Shown: positions 56,404 to 64,000 of the stretch, in pieces
How positions within the stretch are numbered: position 1 is the first letter of the stretch
Layout of the letters: each line of letters opens with the position of its first letter
NCBI RefSeq assembly: GCF_900608595.1
Contig: NZ_UWYY01000010.1
Location: 182,231-246,230, forward strand
Direction: 5' to 3'
Origin: Promicromonospora panici
GTDB taxonomy: Bacteria; Actinomycetota; Actinomycetes; Actinomycetales; Cellulomonadaceae
Length of the DNA stretch: 64,000 nucleotides
Notes under the pieces: model-generated
Database searches by the model: none
What the model was told of the DNA's origin: nothing
Seen by the model: the letters and a program-made list of their open reading frames with translations, nothing else
Program-made: the position numbers and the translations under genes

Positions 56404-57218
56404 CGATGCGTGTCGCCAGGGTCACGGGACTCGCGCTGTGGCTGGTCATCACCCTGTTCCCGCTCTACTGGGTGGTCGTGACGTCGTTCAAGTCACCGGG
56501 CTCGATCAACCGGTGGCCGCTGGAGTACTGGCCCTCCGAGCCCTCGACCGGCAACTACACGGAGCTGTTCGCCACCTCCAGCTTCGGCACGTTCATCGGC
56601 AACTCGCTCGTGGTCGCCCTGACCGCCGGGGCCACCGCGACGCTCATCGCGCTGCTCAGCGCCTACGTCCTGGCCCGGTTCGAGTTCCGGGGCAAGGGCG
56701 CAGTGCTCGGGGCGTTCCTGCTGACGCAGATGATCCCGGCGTTCATCGCGCTCGGGCCGCTGTACGCGATGCTCTCCGATCTCGGTCTGGTCGACACGAA
56801 GCCGGGGCTCGCCCTCGTCTACGTCGCGATGTGCATCCCGTTCTCCACCGTGATGCTGCGCGGGTTCTTCGAGAACATGCCCGACGCGCTGGAAGAGGCG
56901 GCGATGATCGACGGGTGCTCGCGCCTGGGTGCGCTGTTCCGCGTGCTCGTGCCGGTCATGGCGCCGGGGATCGTCGCCGCGTTCATCTTCAACTTCGTGA
57001 ACTGCTGGAACGAGCTGTTCCTGTCCGTCGTGCTGATGAACTCCGACGCCAACAAGACGATCCCGGCCGCCCTGAACGGCTTCATCTCGACATTCAACAT
57101 CGCCTGGGGCCCGATGTCGGCCGCAGCGGTGCTCACGATCCTGCCGACCATGGTGCTGTTCGCCCTGGCGAGCCGCTGGATCGTCGAGGGCCTCACGGCC
57201 GGGTCCGTCAAGGAGTAG
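56400..57218 (+). CDS. ABC sugar importer permease, MalG type
   Basis: The 272-residue protein has six membrane helices and the EAA loop ALEEAAMIDGCSRLGALFRVLVPVMAPG. N-terminal SINRWPLEYWPSEPSTGNYTELF is typical of MalG-type subunits. It pairs with the upstream permease. The operon ends here; the next gene is on the other strand after 40 bp. Confidence 0.95.
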   Translation: MTMRVARVTGLALWLVITLFPLYWVVVTSFKSPGSINRWPLEYWPSEPSTGNYTELFATSSFGTFIGNSLVVALTAGATATLIALLSAYVLARFEFRGKGAVLGAFLLTQMIPAFIALGPLYAMLSDLGLVDTKPGLALVYVAMCIPFSTVMLRGFFENMPDALEEAAMIDGCSRLGALFRVLVPVMAPGIVAAFIFNFVNCWNELFLSVVLMNSDANKTIPAALNGFISTFNIAWGPMSAAAVLTILPTMVLFALASRWIVEGLTAGSVKE

Positions 57219-57258
57219 CTAGCGGGGTCGCTCGGCACCGGGCGACCCCGTAGGCCCG

Positions 57259-58080
57259 TCAGAGGAGCTGGGACCGCCGGCGGGGGTCGGCCGCATCGCG
57301 CCGGATCTGCTCCTGCCGGCCCTGCCAGCCCTTGAACTTCTCCTGGGCCTCCAGCTCCGCGGCGCTCGGCGCCAGCCCGACGACCAGGAGCAGCAGGATC
57401 GTGCTGATGGTGACGCCGATGATCAGCGGGCCGAGCAGCGCGCCGACGGAGACGCCGCCGTCCGGCACGACGACTGCGCCGGTGACGACCTCTGCCCGCA
57501 TGGCCGACATGCCCGTGTAGTGCATGCCGGAGACGGCCAGGCCCATGATGAGCGTCGCGGCGGTGCCGGCGGCGAAGTTCCGCACCTTGGCGGAGAGCCA
57601 GAGGCCGGCGGTCGCCGCGACGATGCCGACGAGCACCGACATGACGACGGTGACGGGGTCGTAGGTGATCGCGACGCCTACTTTCAGGGCGCGCATGCCG
57701 AGGTAGTGCATGGCAGCGATGCCCAGACCGGTGACGGTGCCGCCCGCGAGGAGCGCGAAGGCCCCGACGCCGGCCGCGCGGACGATGAAGAGGCCGAGCC
57801 CCACGACGGCGATGGCGAGCAGGCCGCTGGCGATCGTGAGGGCGACGTCGAACCGGGTCTCGGTGCCGCGGACGTGGAACCCGAGCATCGCCACGAAATG
57901 CATCACCCAGATGCCGGTGCCGCCGATGGAGACAGCGCCGAGACCGAGCCAGGCGGTGCTCGCCAAGCCGTGGGAGACGCGCGCGCGAGCCGTACAGGTC
58001 AGGCCGACGGCGCACCCGGCGCACGAGAGCAGGAACGAGAGGATGGGCGTGACCCAGCCCAACGCGAAGTGGTCGATCAT
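57259..58080 (-). CDS. MHYT-domain membrane sensor, copy 2
   Basis: The 273-residue protein is of equal length and very similar to copy 1 at 49345-50166. The first 35 residues are identical, and so are all three MHYT motifs. Differences cluster in the last outer loop (EVVTGAVVVPDGGVSVGALLGPL versus EEVTSGIVTSDVGIGMGELLGPL) and in the cytoplasmic tail. The ATG is assigned at 58080, as in copy 1, because a longer frame to 58197 has no counterpart there. Two separately kept copies suggest different signals or dosage. Confidence 0.9.
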   Translation of the reverse strand: MIDHFALGWVTPILSFLLSCAGCAVGLTCTARARVSHGLASTAWLGLGAVSIGGTGIWVMHFVAMLGFHVRGTETRFDVALTIASGLLAIAVVGLGLFIVRAAGVGAFALLAGGTVTGLGIAAMHYLGMRALKVGVAITYDPVTVVMSVLVGIVAATAGLWLSAKVRNFAAGTAATLIMGLAVSGMHYTGMSAMRAEVVTGAVVVPDGGVSVGALLGPLIIGVTISTILLLLVVGLAPSAAELEAQEKFKGWQGRQEQIRRDAADPRRRSQLL

Positions 58081-58202
58081 GGTGAGGCTCTCCAGCGAGT
58101 GCGGGACGGACGCGTGGGGAAATCCGCCGGACATGCATCGTCCTGACGGTGGGACCGCTACCAGGGCATGGTCCACTGGAGAGTAAAGCGGGCTCATGTG
58201 CC

Positions 58203-58250
58203 GAGATGCACCTTTTGTCCGGGTTAACTTTGAAATTGATGGGGTGATCT
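58203..58250 (-). promoter_or_regulatory. conserved upstream block of MHYT copy 2
   Basis: It aligns with 50322-50370: GAGATGCACC at one end, GGGTTAA in the centre and GGGTGATCT at the other, with variable bases between. The spacing of the last two blocks is exactly kept. Confidence 0.5.
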
Positions 58251-58355
58251 TTCCTCGCCCGAGCGTGCGGTTTCCCGTTCGTTTTCCGGTCCGCTGTGGG
58301 TCCCGTCACGATGCCGCGTCCGATGCCCGGAAGAGGTGGCGCAGGGCCCCCAAAG

Positions 58356-58374
58356 TTAGGTTAGGCTCACCGTC
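58356..58374 (+). promoter_or_regulatory. IdeR/DtxR iron box over a leaderless promoter
   Basis: TTAGGTTAGGCTCACCGTC matches the 19-bp IdeR consensus at 15 of 19 positions. It overlaps TAGGCT (58362-58367), a -10 that ends 7 bases before the GTG. Iron-loaded IdeR would block RNA polymerase. Confidence 0.85.
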
Positions 58375-59352
58375 GTGACCACCAAGACCGAGGGGCTCGA
58401 CGTCAAGCCCTCGCGCATGTTCGATGTCGAGGTAGCGCGCGTGACGCGCCTGTGCCCGTCCTTCGTCCGGTTCACCTTCCGGGGCCCGGACCTGGACAAG
58501 TTCGCGGACAACGGCCGTGACCAGCGCATCAAGCTCCTCCTCCCGTCACCCCGCGGCGGCTGGGACGGCCTGCGCCGCGACGACCCCGACTGGTACGCCG
58601 CATGGCGCTCCCTCCCGGACGACGAGCGCAACCCGATGCGCACCTACACCGTCCGCACGGTCCGTCAGAACCTGCGCGAGGTCGACGTCGACGTCGTGAT
58701 GCACGGTGACACCGGACCTGCGTCGCGCTGGGCGCTGACCGCGGCCGCCGGCGACCCGCTGGTCATCATGGGCCCGAACGCCGAGTACGACGGCGTCCAC
58801 GGCGGTGTCGAGTTCGCTCCGCCGTCGTCCAGCCACGCGCTGCTGCTGGCGGGCGACGAGACCGCCGTTCCCGCCATCGCCGCCATCTGCGAGTCCCTGC
58901 CCGACGACGCGGTGGGCGAGGTCTTCCTCGAGGTGCCCCACCCGGAGGACGGCTGGGAGCTCGCCGCCCCCGCGGGCGTGCGCGTGCACTGGCTGGCGCG
59001 CGACGGGCGGGAGCACGGCGACGTGCTGGTCCCGGCTGTGCAGGACGCGGCGGACCGGCTGCTCGCGATGGGTGTGCGGCCGTCGTCGGACACCTCGCCG
59101 GCCCTCACCGCCGCCGGGCTGGACCTGTCGGGCGAGGCGCACGACGTCGACGTCGACACCGAGATGCTCTGGGAGGTGCCGATCGACGAGTCGGGCCGGC
59201 CCCTCGCGCAGGACACCGTGCTGTACGCGTGGCTCGCGGGCGAGGCGGGTGTCATCAAGACGCTGCGCCGTTACCTCGTGAACGAGTGCCAGGTGGACCG
59301 CAAGTCCGTGGCGTTCATGGGCTACTGGCGCAAGGGCCGCGCGGAGAACTGA
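58375..59352 (+). CDS. siderophore-interacting protein (ferric-siderophore reductase)
   Basis: The 325-residue flavoprotein of the ViuB/YqjH type releases iron from imported ferric siderophores using NAD(P)H. FAD-binding [10 protein letters not shown] (about 86-95), [22 protein letters not shown] and the NAD domain ([38 protein letters not shown]) are intact. A 35-residue insert ([16 protein letters not shown]...) separates two parts of the NAD domain. The IdeR box ties it to iron starvation. No siderophore uptake genes are adjacent. Confidence 0.93.
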   Translation: MTTKTEGLDVKPSRMFDVEVARVTRLCPSFVRFTFRGPDLDKFADNGRDQRIKLLLPSPRGGWDGLRRDDPDWYAAWRSLPDDERNPMRTYTVRTVRQNLREVDVDVVMHGDTGPASRWALTAAAGDPLVIMGPNAEYDGVHGGVEFAPPSSSHALLLAGDETAVPAIAAICESLPDDAVGEVFLEVPHPEDGWELAAPAGVRVHWLARDGREHGDVLVPAVQDAADRLLAMGVRPSSDTSPALTAAGLDLSGEAHDVDVDTEMLWEVPIDESGRPLAQDTVLYAWLAGEAGVIKTLRRYLVNECQVDRKSVAFMGYWRKGRAEN

Positions 59353-59441
59353 ACCGCGGACATTGCCCCGAAATCGCCGTTGACCTGCGAACACTGAGGC
59401 CAATGTGGTAGATATCGGACCCTGACGTTCCGGGAGGACGG

Positions 59442-61469
59442 ATGGGTGCAACGGGGCAGCCTGCAGGGAGCGCGGGGCGTTCGGCCGGTACGGGAGGTTC
59501 GGGCAGCAGGTTCGGGCGCTGGTGGGACACCAGCCGCAACGCCGTGTTCGCGGTGTTCGGCACCGGTGCGGTCATCTGCGCCGGCTTCATGGAGGTCGTC
59601 GACCGTTCGATCCAGATCCCCTTGCTGGCGGCCCTCGTCGTACTGGCGCTGGCGGGCCTGTCCTCGATCTTCCGGGCGCGGACCTACGCGCGCCTGGCGG
59701 CGGCGGTGTGGGCGTGGGTGCGCGGCCACCGGATCCTCGTCATCGGGGCAGGGGCGCTCGCGCTGTCCCTCGGTGTGGGCGGGGCGGTGATGGTGGCGTC
59801 CGGTCAGTCCTGTGAGGACGCGACCGAGGTGGCCGTCATGGTCCCGGAGTACGGCGCCCCCGGCTTCGCGGCGGCAGCCGACGCGTTCGAGCAGGACTCG
59901 ACCACGCCGTTCGCCTGCCCCCGGTACCACGTGACCACGTTCGGCGTGGGATGGCCGGCGCTCCGCGCGGCGTTCGCGTCCGGCTGGGGAGACGCCTCGG
60001 CCGAGGACGACGAGGCCGCGCCGGTCCTCGGGCCCCGGCCGGCAGTGTGGATCGCCGAGTCGCGGGCCCAGGCCGACATCGTGGCCTCGGAGGCGCTGAC
60101 CCAGGACGTCACGATCTCCGGCCGCACGCTCGTGGCGGGCTCACCGCTGGTGCTGGCGGTGCCCGAGGCGCACGCGAAGACCCTGCGCGCGACGATCCGG
60201 TCGGACGACACGGCCAAGGAGCTGATCGCGGCGGCCGGGACGGCCGGCCTCTCCGTCGTCCGGGCCAACCCGGACACGTCGTTCGCCGCGGCGCTGCACA
60301 CCGTGGGCCTCTACGGCGACTCGGACGGGATCCCCTCCGGAGGCTCCGACGCGGAGTCGCTGGAGCTCGACCTGGGGCACGCGCTCGAGCAGGCCGGCCT
60401 GCCGCTCGGGACCGACGGCGCCCTGCTGTGCCGCCTGCGTGAGCTGTCCACGGCGGAGCCGCCGCGGGTGGCGGTGCTGACGACCGAACGCGCGATGCTC
60501 GACGGCGGCGCGGCCTGCCCCGCCTCGAGCGGCGCCGACGATGCCGGCACGCTCGTCCCGTTCTATCCCGGCTCGCCGCTCGGCCTCGACTACACGGCGG
60601 TGCGGCTGGACTGGGCGGAGGAGGAGTCCGCCGGACGCCGGGCCGAGGCCGCGGAGGCCTTCGTGGAGTGGCTCGGTACGACCGAGGGGCAGACCGTCCT
60701 CGACCGGGAGGCGAAGGTGCGCGGCCTGGCCGGGCGCCCGCCATCGGGCGATGACGGGCCGCTGCCCGGTCTGCAGGGCGCACCGGTGGTCGAACCGGGT
60801 GCGAGCGTCGTCGCGTACACGCGCGTGCTGTCCACCGAGGAGCGGTACCGCACGGCGCGGCGCCCGGCTCGGGTGCTGGTGCTGGTGGACTCGTCGGCCT
60901 CCATGGGCCGGCCCGCCGACGGCGACCGGAAACGCATCGACGTGGCGCGGCGCGGGGTCCTCGGGGCGCTCGGGCACCTGAGCGGGTCCGACCAGGTGGG
61001 GGTGTGGCGGTTCTCCGGGGCGGCCACGTCGAGCCCTCAGGAGCTGCTCGGCCTGACGTCGAGCCAGACGGCGCAGGGCGAGGCTCCCGAACACCTGGGC
61101 CGGCTGCGGCCGAGCGGGTACACACCCCTCTACGACGCGATCGACGCCGGGACGTCCCACCTGATCGAGCTCGACACCGGCGCCGCCGCCCGCAGGCCCC
61201 TGACCGCGCTGGTCGTGCTGACCGACGGCGAGAACCGCCCGGGACGTGGTGCGGGGGCCGACCTGTCGGCGTCGGACCTGATCGGCTCCGCGCGTGCCGC
61301 GGCTGATTCGGGTGTCCGGGTGTACGTCGTGGCGGTGGGGGAGGCGTCGTGCCAGGTGAGCGACCTGCAGCAGATCGCGGCGGAGTGGGACGGCGAGTGC
61401 TGGGACAGCTCCTTCGGCGAGCTGGAGAGCACCCTGGGCAGCCTGTTCGGGCAGCTGGGAGGCCGGTGA
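59442..61469 (+). CDS. membrane-anchored substrate-binding protein fused to a VWA domain
   Basis: The 675-residue protein has a Gly/Ser-rich N-terminus and three membrane helices (about 33-53, 57-77 and 97-120). A type 2 periplasmic-binding-protein domain follows (about 130-440; ADIVASEALTQDVTISGRTLVAGSPLVLAVP). The C-terminal VWA domain has the MIDAS motif DSSAS at 483-487, with Thr in GYTPLYDAI and Asp in LTDGEN. An extracytoplasmic binding module plus a metal-dependent adhesion fold suggests a sensor or scaffold rather than a transporter. A Tat-type solute-binding protein gene starts 1 bp after its stop. Confidence 0.85.
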   Translation: MGATGQPAGSAGRSAGTGGSGSRFGRWWDTSRNAVFAVFGTGAVICAGFMEVVDRSIQIPLLAALVVLALAGLSSIFRARTYARLAAAVWAWVRGHRILVIGAGALALSLGVGGAVMVASGQSCEDATEVAVMVPEYGAPGFAAAADAFEQDSTTPFACPRYHVTTFGVGWPALRAAFASGWGDASAEDDEAAPVLGPRPAVWIAESRAQADIVASEALTQDVTISGRTLVAGSPLVLAVPEAHAKTLRATIRSDDTAKELIAAAGTAGLSVVRANPDTSFAAALHTVGLYGDSDGIPSGGSDAESLELDLGHALEQAGLPLGTDGALLCRLRELSTAEPPRVAVLTTERAMLDGGAACPASSGADDAGTLVPFYPGSPLGLDYTAVRLDWAEEESAGRRAEAAEAFVEWLGTTEGQTVLDREAKVRGLAGRPPSGDDGPLPGLQGAPVVEPGASVVAYTRVLSTEERYRTARRPARVLVLVDSSASMGRPADGDRKRIDVARRGVLGALGHLSGSDQVGVWRFSGAATSSPQELLGLTSSQTAQGEAPEHLGRLRPSGYTPLYDAIDAGTSHLIELDTGAAARRPLTALVVLTDGENRPGRGAGADLSASDLIGSARAAADSGVRVYVVAVGEASCQVSDLQQIAAEWDGECWDSSFGELESTLGSLFGQLGGR

Positions 61470-61470
61470 C

Positions 61471-62970
61471 ATGACCGACGGAGCGACAGACAGCGGCTCG
61501 CACGACCACTCGAACGGGCATGGCTGGGCCACCCGCAGAGGCTTCCTGGTGGGTGCGGCGACCGGGTTCGTGGGGGTCGCCGCCCTTCGGCTGGGGCTCG
61601 ACCAGATCTTCGGCGGCGCCGACGACATGGAGACGTTCGCCGCGGAGGACCAGCTCACGATCCTCAGCGGGCGTGACGAGACCGACGGCGGGCAGCGCCG
61701 TCTGCTCGTGGACCTGTGGAACCGGGTGCACGAGGCGCACCCCGCGCGGATCGTGGAGGTCTCCAGCAACGCCGACCTCGCCTACAGCACCATGCTGACG
61801 GCCGCGCAGGCCGGCGCGGAGGGTTACGACGTCTACAACCTGGACATCCCGTGGGTGCCGCAGTTCGCGCAGAGCGGCTACCTGCGGGTGCTCGACGAGG
61901 CCTCGGGCGACGGATTTCTGAGCGAGCCGTGGGCGGCCGGCACCTGGGACGGCGGCGTGTACGCGCTGCCGTTCAACTCCGACGTCGGGCTGCTGTACTG
62001 CAACCTGGACCTGATCACCGAGTACTACGACGGCGCCGTGCCCACGACGGACCCGATCCCGGTGGGGGACGGCTGGGCCGGCCTCGACCGGTTCGCGCAC
62101 GAGGTCTTCGCCGCGGTGGGCGGCGAACGCGCCGGCCTGAGCCGGCCGCCCGTGGACACCGCGATCGCGCTGCAGCTCGCCGACTACGAGGGGTGCACGG
62201 TCAACCTGTGGGAGATCCTGCTGGGTTCTGACGCCGTCTCGGTCGACGGTGAGGGGCGCCCGGTGTTCGAGGACGTCGACGGGATCGGGGAGACCCTCGA
62301 GACCCTTGCCGCGCGGCTGCGCGCGTCGTCGGACGGCCCGAGCGGGACCGCCGCGTCGCTCGCGTTCGACGAGCAGGGGTCGCTCGCCGCGTTCGCCGCG
62401 GGGCGCGCGGTGTTCCTGCGGCACTGGCCGCGAGCGCTGCGCCTGCTGCGCGGGGAGGACGCGGCGCCGTTCCGGGTCGGCTTCATGCCGGTGCCCGGCG
62501 GGGGCGTGCTCGGCGGGCAGAGCCTCGCCGTGGCGGCGGCCTCGAAATACCCGGTCGCGGCGCGGCGGCTCATCGAGTTCCTCACGGACGAGCGTAGCCA
62601 CCAGGTGATCTTCGAGCGCGGAGGCTTCGCCGCGAGCCGCGAGGCACCGTACCGCGACCTCGAGACGCCCTGGGCGCGTGAGCCGGCGACGGACGGCCTG
62701 GCGGCGTCCCTGGTCGACTACGCGACCGGGAAGGGTGTCGAGGGCACCAACGACCCGCTGCGCAAGGCCAACGACGCGCTGCGGCAGGCGCTGGACGGGG
62801 CGTCGCCCCGCCCGCGGCTGCAGCACTACGTGGAGCTCAGCGAGGAGTTCCGCAGGTACGTGCGGAGCGCCCTGTCCCCGGCCGGGACCTCGGGCGGCGC
62901 CGTGCGGTTCGACGGTGCCGAGTTCGCCGAGCGCATGGACGCGGCGATGGACGGCAAGGTCAGCGGGTAA
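61471..62970 (+). CDS. Tat-type extracellular solute-binding protein
   Basis: The 499-residue protein has a His-rich start (SGSHDHSNGHGW), the twin-arginine motif TRRGFLVGA (Arg22-Arg23) and a hydrophobic stretch that lacks a clear cleavage site, so it may stay anchored. The rest is a family 1 solute-binding fold (DVYNLDIPWVPQFAQSGYLRVLDE, FLTDERSHQVIFERGGFAAS). Without permeases or an ATPase, and directly coupled to the VWA protein, it is unlikely to be a normal importer part. Its 3' end overlaps the convergent YbaK gene by 11 bp. Confidence 0.85.
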   Translation: MTDGATDSGSHDHSNGHGWATRRGFLVGAATGFVGVAALRLGLDQIFGGADDMETFAAEDQLTILSGRDETDGGQRRLLVDLWNRVHEAHPARIVEVSSNADLAYSTMLTAAQAGAEGYDVYNLDIPWVPQFAQSGYLRVLDEASGDGFLSEPWAAGTWDGGVYALPFNSDVGLLYCNLDLITEYYDGAVPTTDPIPVGDGWAGLDRFAHEVFAAVGGERAGLSRPPVDTAIALQLADYEGCTVNLWEILLGSDAVSVDGEGRPVFEDVDGIGETLETLAARLRASSDGPSGTAASLAFDEQGSLAAFAAGRAVFLRHWPRALRLLRGEDAAPFRVGFMPVPGGGVLGGQSLAVAAASKYPVAARRLIEFLTDERSHQVIFERGGFAASREAPYRDLETPWAREPATDGLAASLVDYATGKGVEGTNDPLRKANDALRQALDGASPRPRLQHYVELSEEFRRYVRSALSPAGTSGGAVRFDGAEFAERMDAAMDGKVSG

Positions 62971-63538
62971 CGCCCAGGTCTTCGATCACCTCGACGCCCG
63001 GCATCTCGCACAGCAGCGGGCCGGGCATGAGCAGCTTGGAGCGGCGCACGCCCGAGCCCATCAGCGCCATCGTGCCCTCCTCGGTGAACCGGGAGTCGAC
63101 CAGCACGCGGTAACCCTCGGGTAGCCCGACGGGCGTGATGCCGCCGTACTCCATGCCGGAGTCGGCGACGGCGCGGTCCATCGGCAGGAACGATGCCTTG
63201 CGCGCGTCCAGCAGCTTGCGCACACGCTTGTTGACGTCGGCGAACGTGCTGGCGGGGACGACGCACGCCGCGACGCGCTCGTCGTCACCCCGCTTGCCCG
63301 CCACGAGCACGCAGTTGGCCGACGCCTCCGGCGGCAGGTCGTGCAGCTCGTTGAGCGTCGCCGTCTCGGCGTGGTCCGGGTCGATCTCGGTGACGGCGAC
63401 CAGGCCCGCGACCCGGGGGTCGGCGTCGGCCCAGGTGGTCAGTGCGGCGAGCACCGGCTCCGCGAGGAGTTCCGGATGGTCGAGCGCGGGCGCCCAGGCG
63501 AGGTCGCCCAGGGTGGGCAGGGTGGCGTTCTCGCTCAT
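62960..63538 (-). CDS. YbaK/EbsC-family aminoacyl-tRNA deacylase
   Basis: The 192-residue protein contains the YbaK fold: ASANCVLVAGKRGDDERVAACVVP, ADVNKRVRKLLDARKASFLPMDRAV, GGITPVGLPEGYRVLVD and RRSKLLMPG. The catalytic Lys region (NKRVRKLL) and the GGITP loop are kept. These enzymes hydrolyse mischarged tRNA. The ATG at 63538 starts MSENATLPTLG. It is downstream of the PEBP gene by 10 bp and probably cotranscribed. Confidence 0.88.
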   Translation of the reverse strand: MSENATLPTLGDLAWAPALDHPELLAEPVLAALTTWADADPRVAGLVAVTEIDPDHAETATLNELHDLPPEASANCVLVAGKRGDDERVAACVVPASTFADVNKRVRKLLDARKASFLPMDRAVADSGMEYGGITPVGLPEGYRVLVDSRFTEEGTMALMGSGVRRSKLLMPGPLLCEMPGVEVIEDLGVTR

Positions 63539-63548
63539 CGGCCGCACC

Positions 63549-64000
63549 TCACCGGCTGTACGTCGCCGTGAGCTGGGCACGCCCCAGCAGGTGGAAGAAC
63601 ACGTTGATCGCCACCTGCGCGTTGGTGTTGTCCGGGCCGAGGCCGAGCTCGCCGGGCTCCACGTCGAGCGCGTGCACGGCGAAGATGTACCGGTGCGGGT
63701 GGTCGCCGGGCGGCGGGCCGGCGCCCTCGAAGCCCGGGGTGTGGCCGTCGCTGCGTGTGTGGAACGCGCCGGCGGGCAGGCCCGAGCCGTCGGGCGCGCC
63801 TGCGCCGGTGTCGAGCGAGGTGACGTCGGCCGGGATGTCCACGACGGTCCAGTGGTGGTACCCCATCGGTGTCGGCGCGTCGGGGTCGTAGCAGGTCACC
63901 ACGAACGACTTGGTGCCCTCGGGGAAGCCGCTCCAGGCCAGGGCGGGGGAGATGTTCTGGTCGTGCGCCGCGTGCGCGTCCGGCATGCGCTCGCCGTCGG
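63549..64000 (-). CDS. PEBP family (YbhB/YbcL) protein, N-terminus outside the window
   Basis: The visible 150 residues contain NISPALAWSGFPEGTKSFVVTCYDPDAPTP, HHWTVVDIP and GPPPGDHPHRYIFAVHALD, the phosphatidylethanolamine-binding-protein signature with the anion pocket (DPDAP, HRYIF). The frame continues to base 64000 with DGERMPDAHAAHDQN, which fits the normal family start, so the gene is cut by the window edge and the ATG at 63986 is internal. Bacterial members have unknown ligands. Confidence 0.88.
   Translation of the reverse strand, partial: DGERMPDAHAAHDQNISPALAWSGFPEGTKSFVVTCYDPDAPTPMGYHHWTVVDIPADVTSLDTGAGAPDGSGLPAGAFHTRSDGHTPGFEGAGPPPGDHPHRYIFAVHALDVEPGELGLGPDNTNAQVAINVFFHLLGRAQLTATYSR

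Noticed and set aside
1..64000. CRISPR arrays, rRNA, tRNA or prophage genes
   Set aside because: No regularly spaced direct repeats with unique spacers, no RNA gene signatures and no phage structural or integrase genes were seen.

Overview
The window is 64 kb of very GC-rich DNA with dense coding, many GTG starts, 4-base ATGA/GTGA gene overlaps and frequent leaderless start codons. It looks like a chromosomal segment of a high-GC actinobacterium. The neighbouring fabG-fabI pair, divergent glgC/glgA, DUF3099, SURF1, an IdeR box and a large secreted plant-polysaccharide set (GH43, GH10, GH5 with ricin lectin repeats, CE2-type esterase, expansin) point to a soil or plant-litter member of the Micrococcales, perhaps Promicromonosporaceae or Cellulomonadaceae. 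That placement is inference. No rRNA, tRNA, CRISPR array, integrase or transposase was recognised.

Layout. 1-5.4 kb: end of a beta-lactamase-fold hydrolase; a two-gene unit sharing a RHIM-like Gly/Asn motif; a zinc metallopeptidase; a truncated threonyl-tRNA synthetase behind a Thr-codon leader peptide and terminator (a probable ribosome-mediated attenuator); a NERD-like protein. 5.5-16 kb: MFS exporter, secreted GH43, ABC-F ATPase, SURF1 cluster, fabG-fabI-phosphohistidine phosphatase. 15-23 kb: DUF559 protein, serB, divergent glgC/glgA, an ABC ATPase, NfeD and SPFH. 23-32 kb: TetR plus a heterodimeric ABC exporter, DUF2975/XRE pair, cytoplasmic GH10 xylanase, SDR with its divergent regulator, YchJ. 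32-39 kb: CE2 esterase facing a decayed lectin gene through a long inverted repeat with two LacI-type operator candidates, a NarL-type two-component system, and a secreted GH5 cellulase. 39-44.8 kb: a very large membrane protein with alpha/beta-hydrolase signatures, a sigma-70 factor, DNA polymerase IV, and a SpoU/TrmH methyltransferase.

44.5-49.3 kb is the clearest accessory region. It lies between the 3' part of the intact methyltransferase gene and a second, truncated copy of the same 3' part. Both copies start at an identical 17-bp sequence. The segment holds two MmcQ/YjbR proteins, a TetR regulator with a perfect 26-bp operator, a carboxylesterase and a deleted zinc-type dehydrogenase. 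49.3-58.1 kb is bounded by two near-identical MHYT membrane sensors and contains an expansin, DUF1761, and a GntR-controlled aminotransferase plus sugar ABC importer without its ATPase. 58-64 kb: IdeR-controlled siderophore-interacting protein, a membrane substrate-binding/VWA protein coupled to a Tat-type solute-binding protein, a YbaK deacylase and a PEBP protein.

Six copies of one imperfect palindrome family (about 65-72 bp) sit at gene ends through the window, together with several unrelated long hairpins. Together they are the main repeated structure outside genes.
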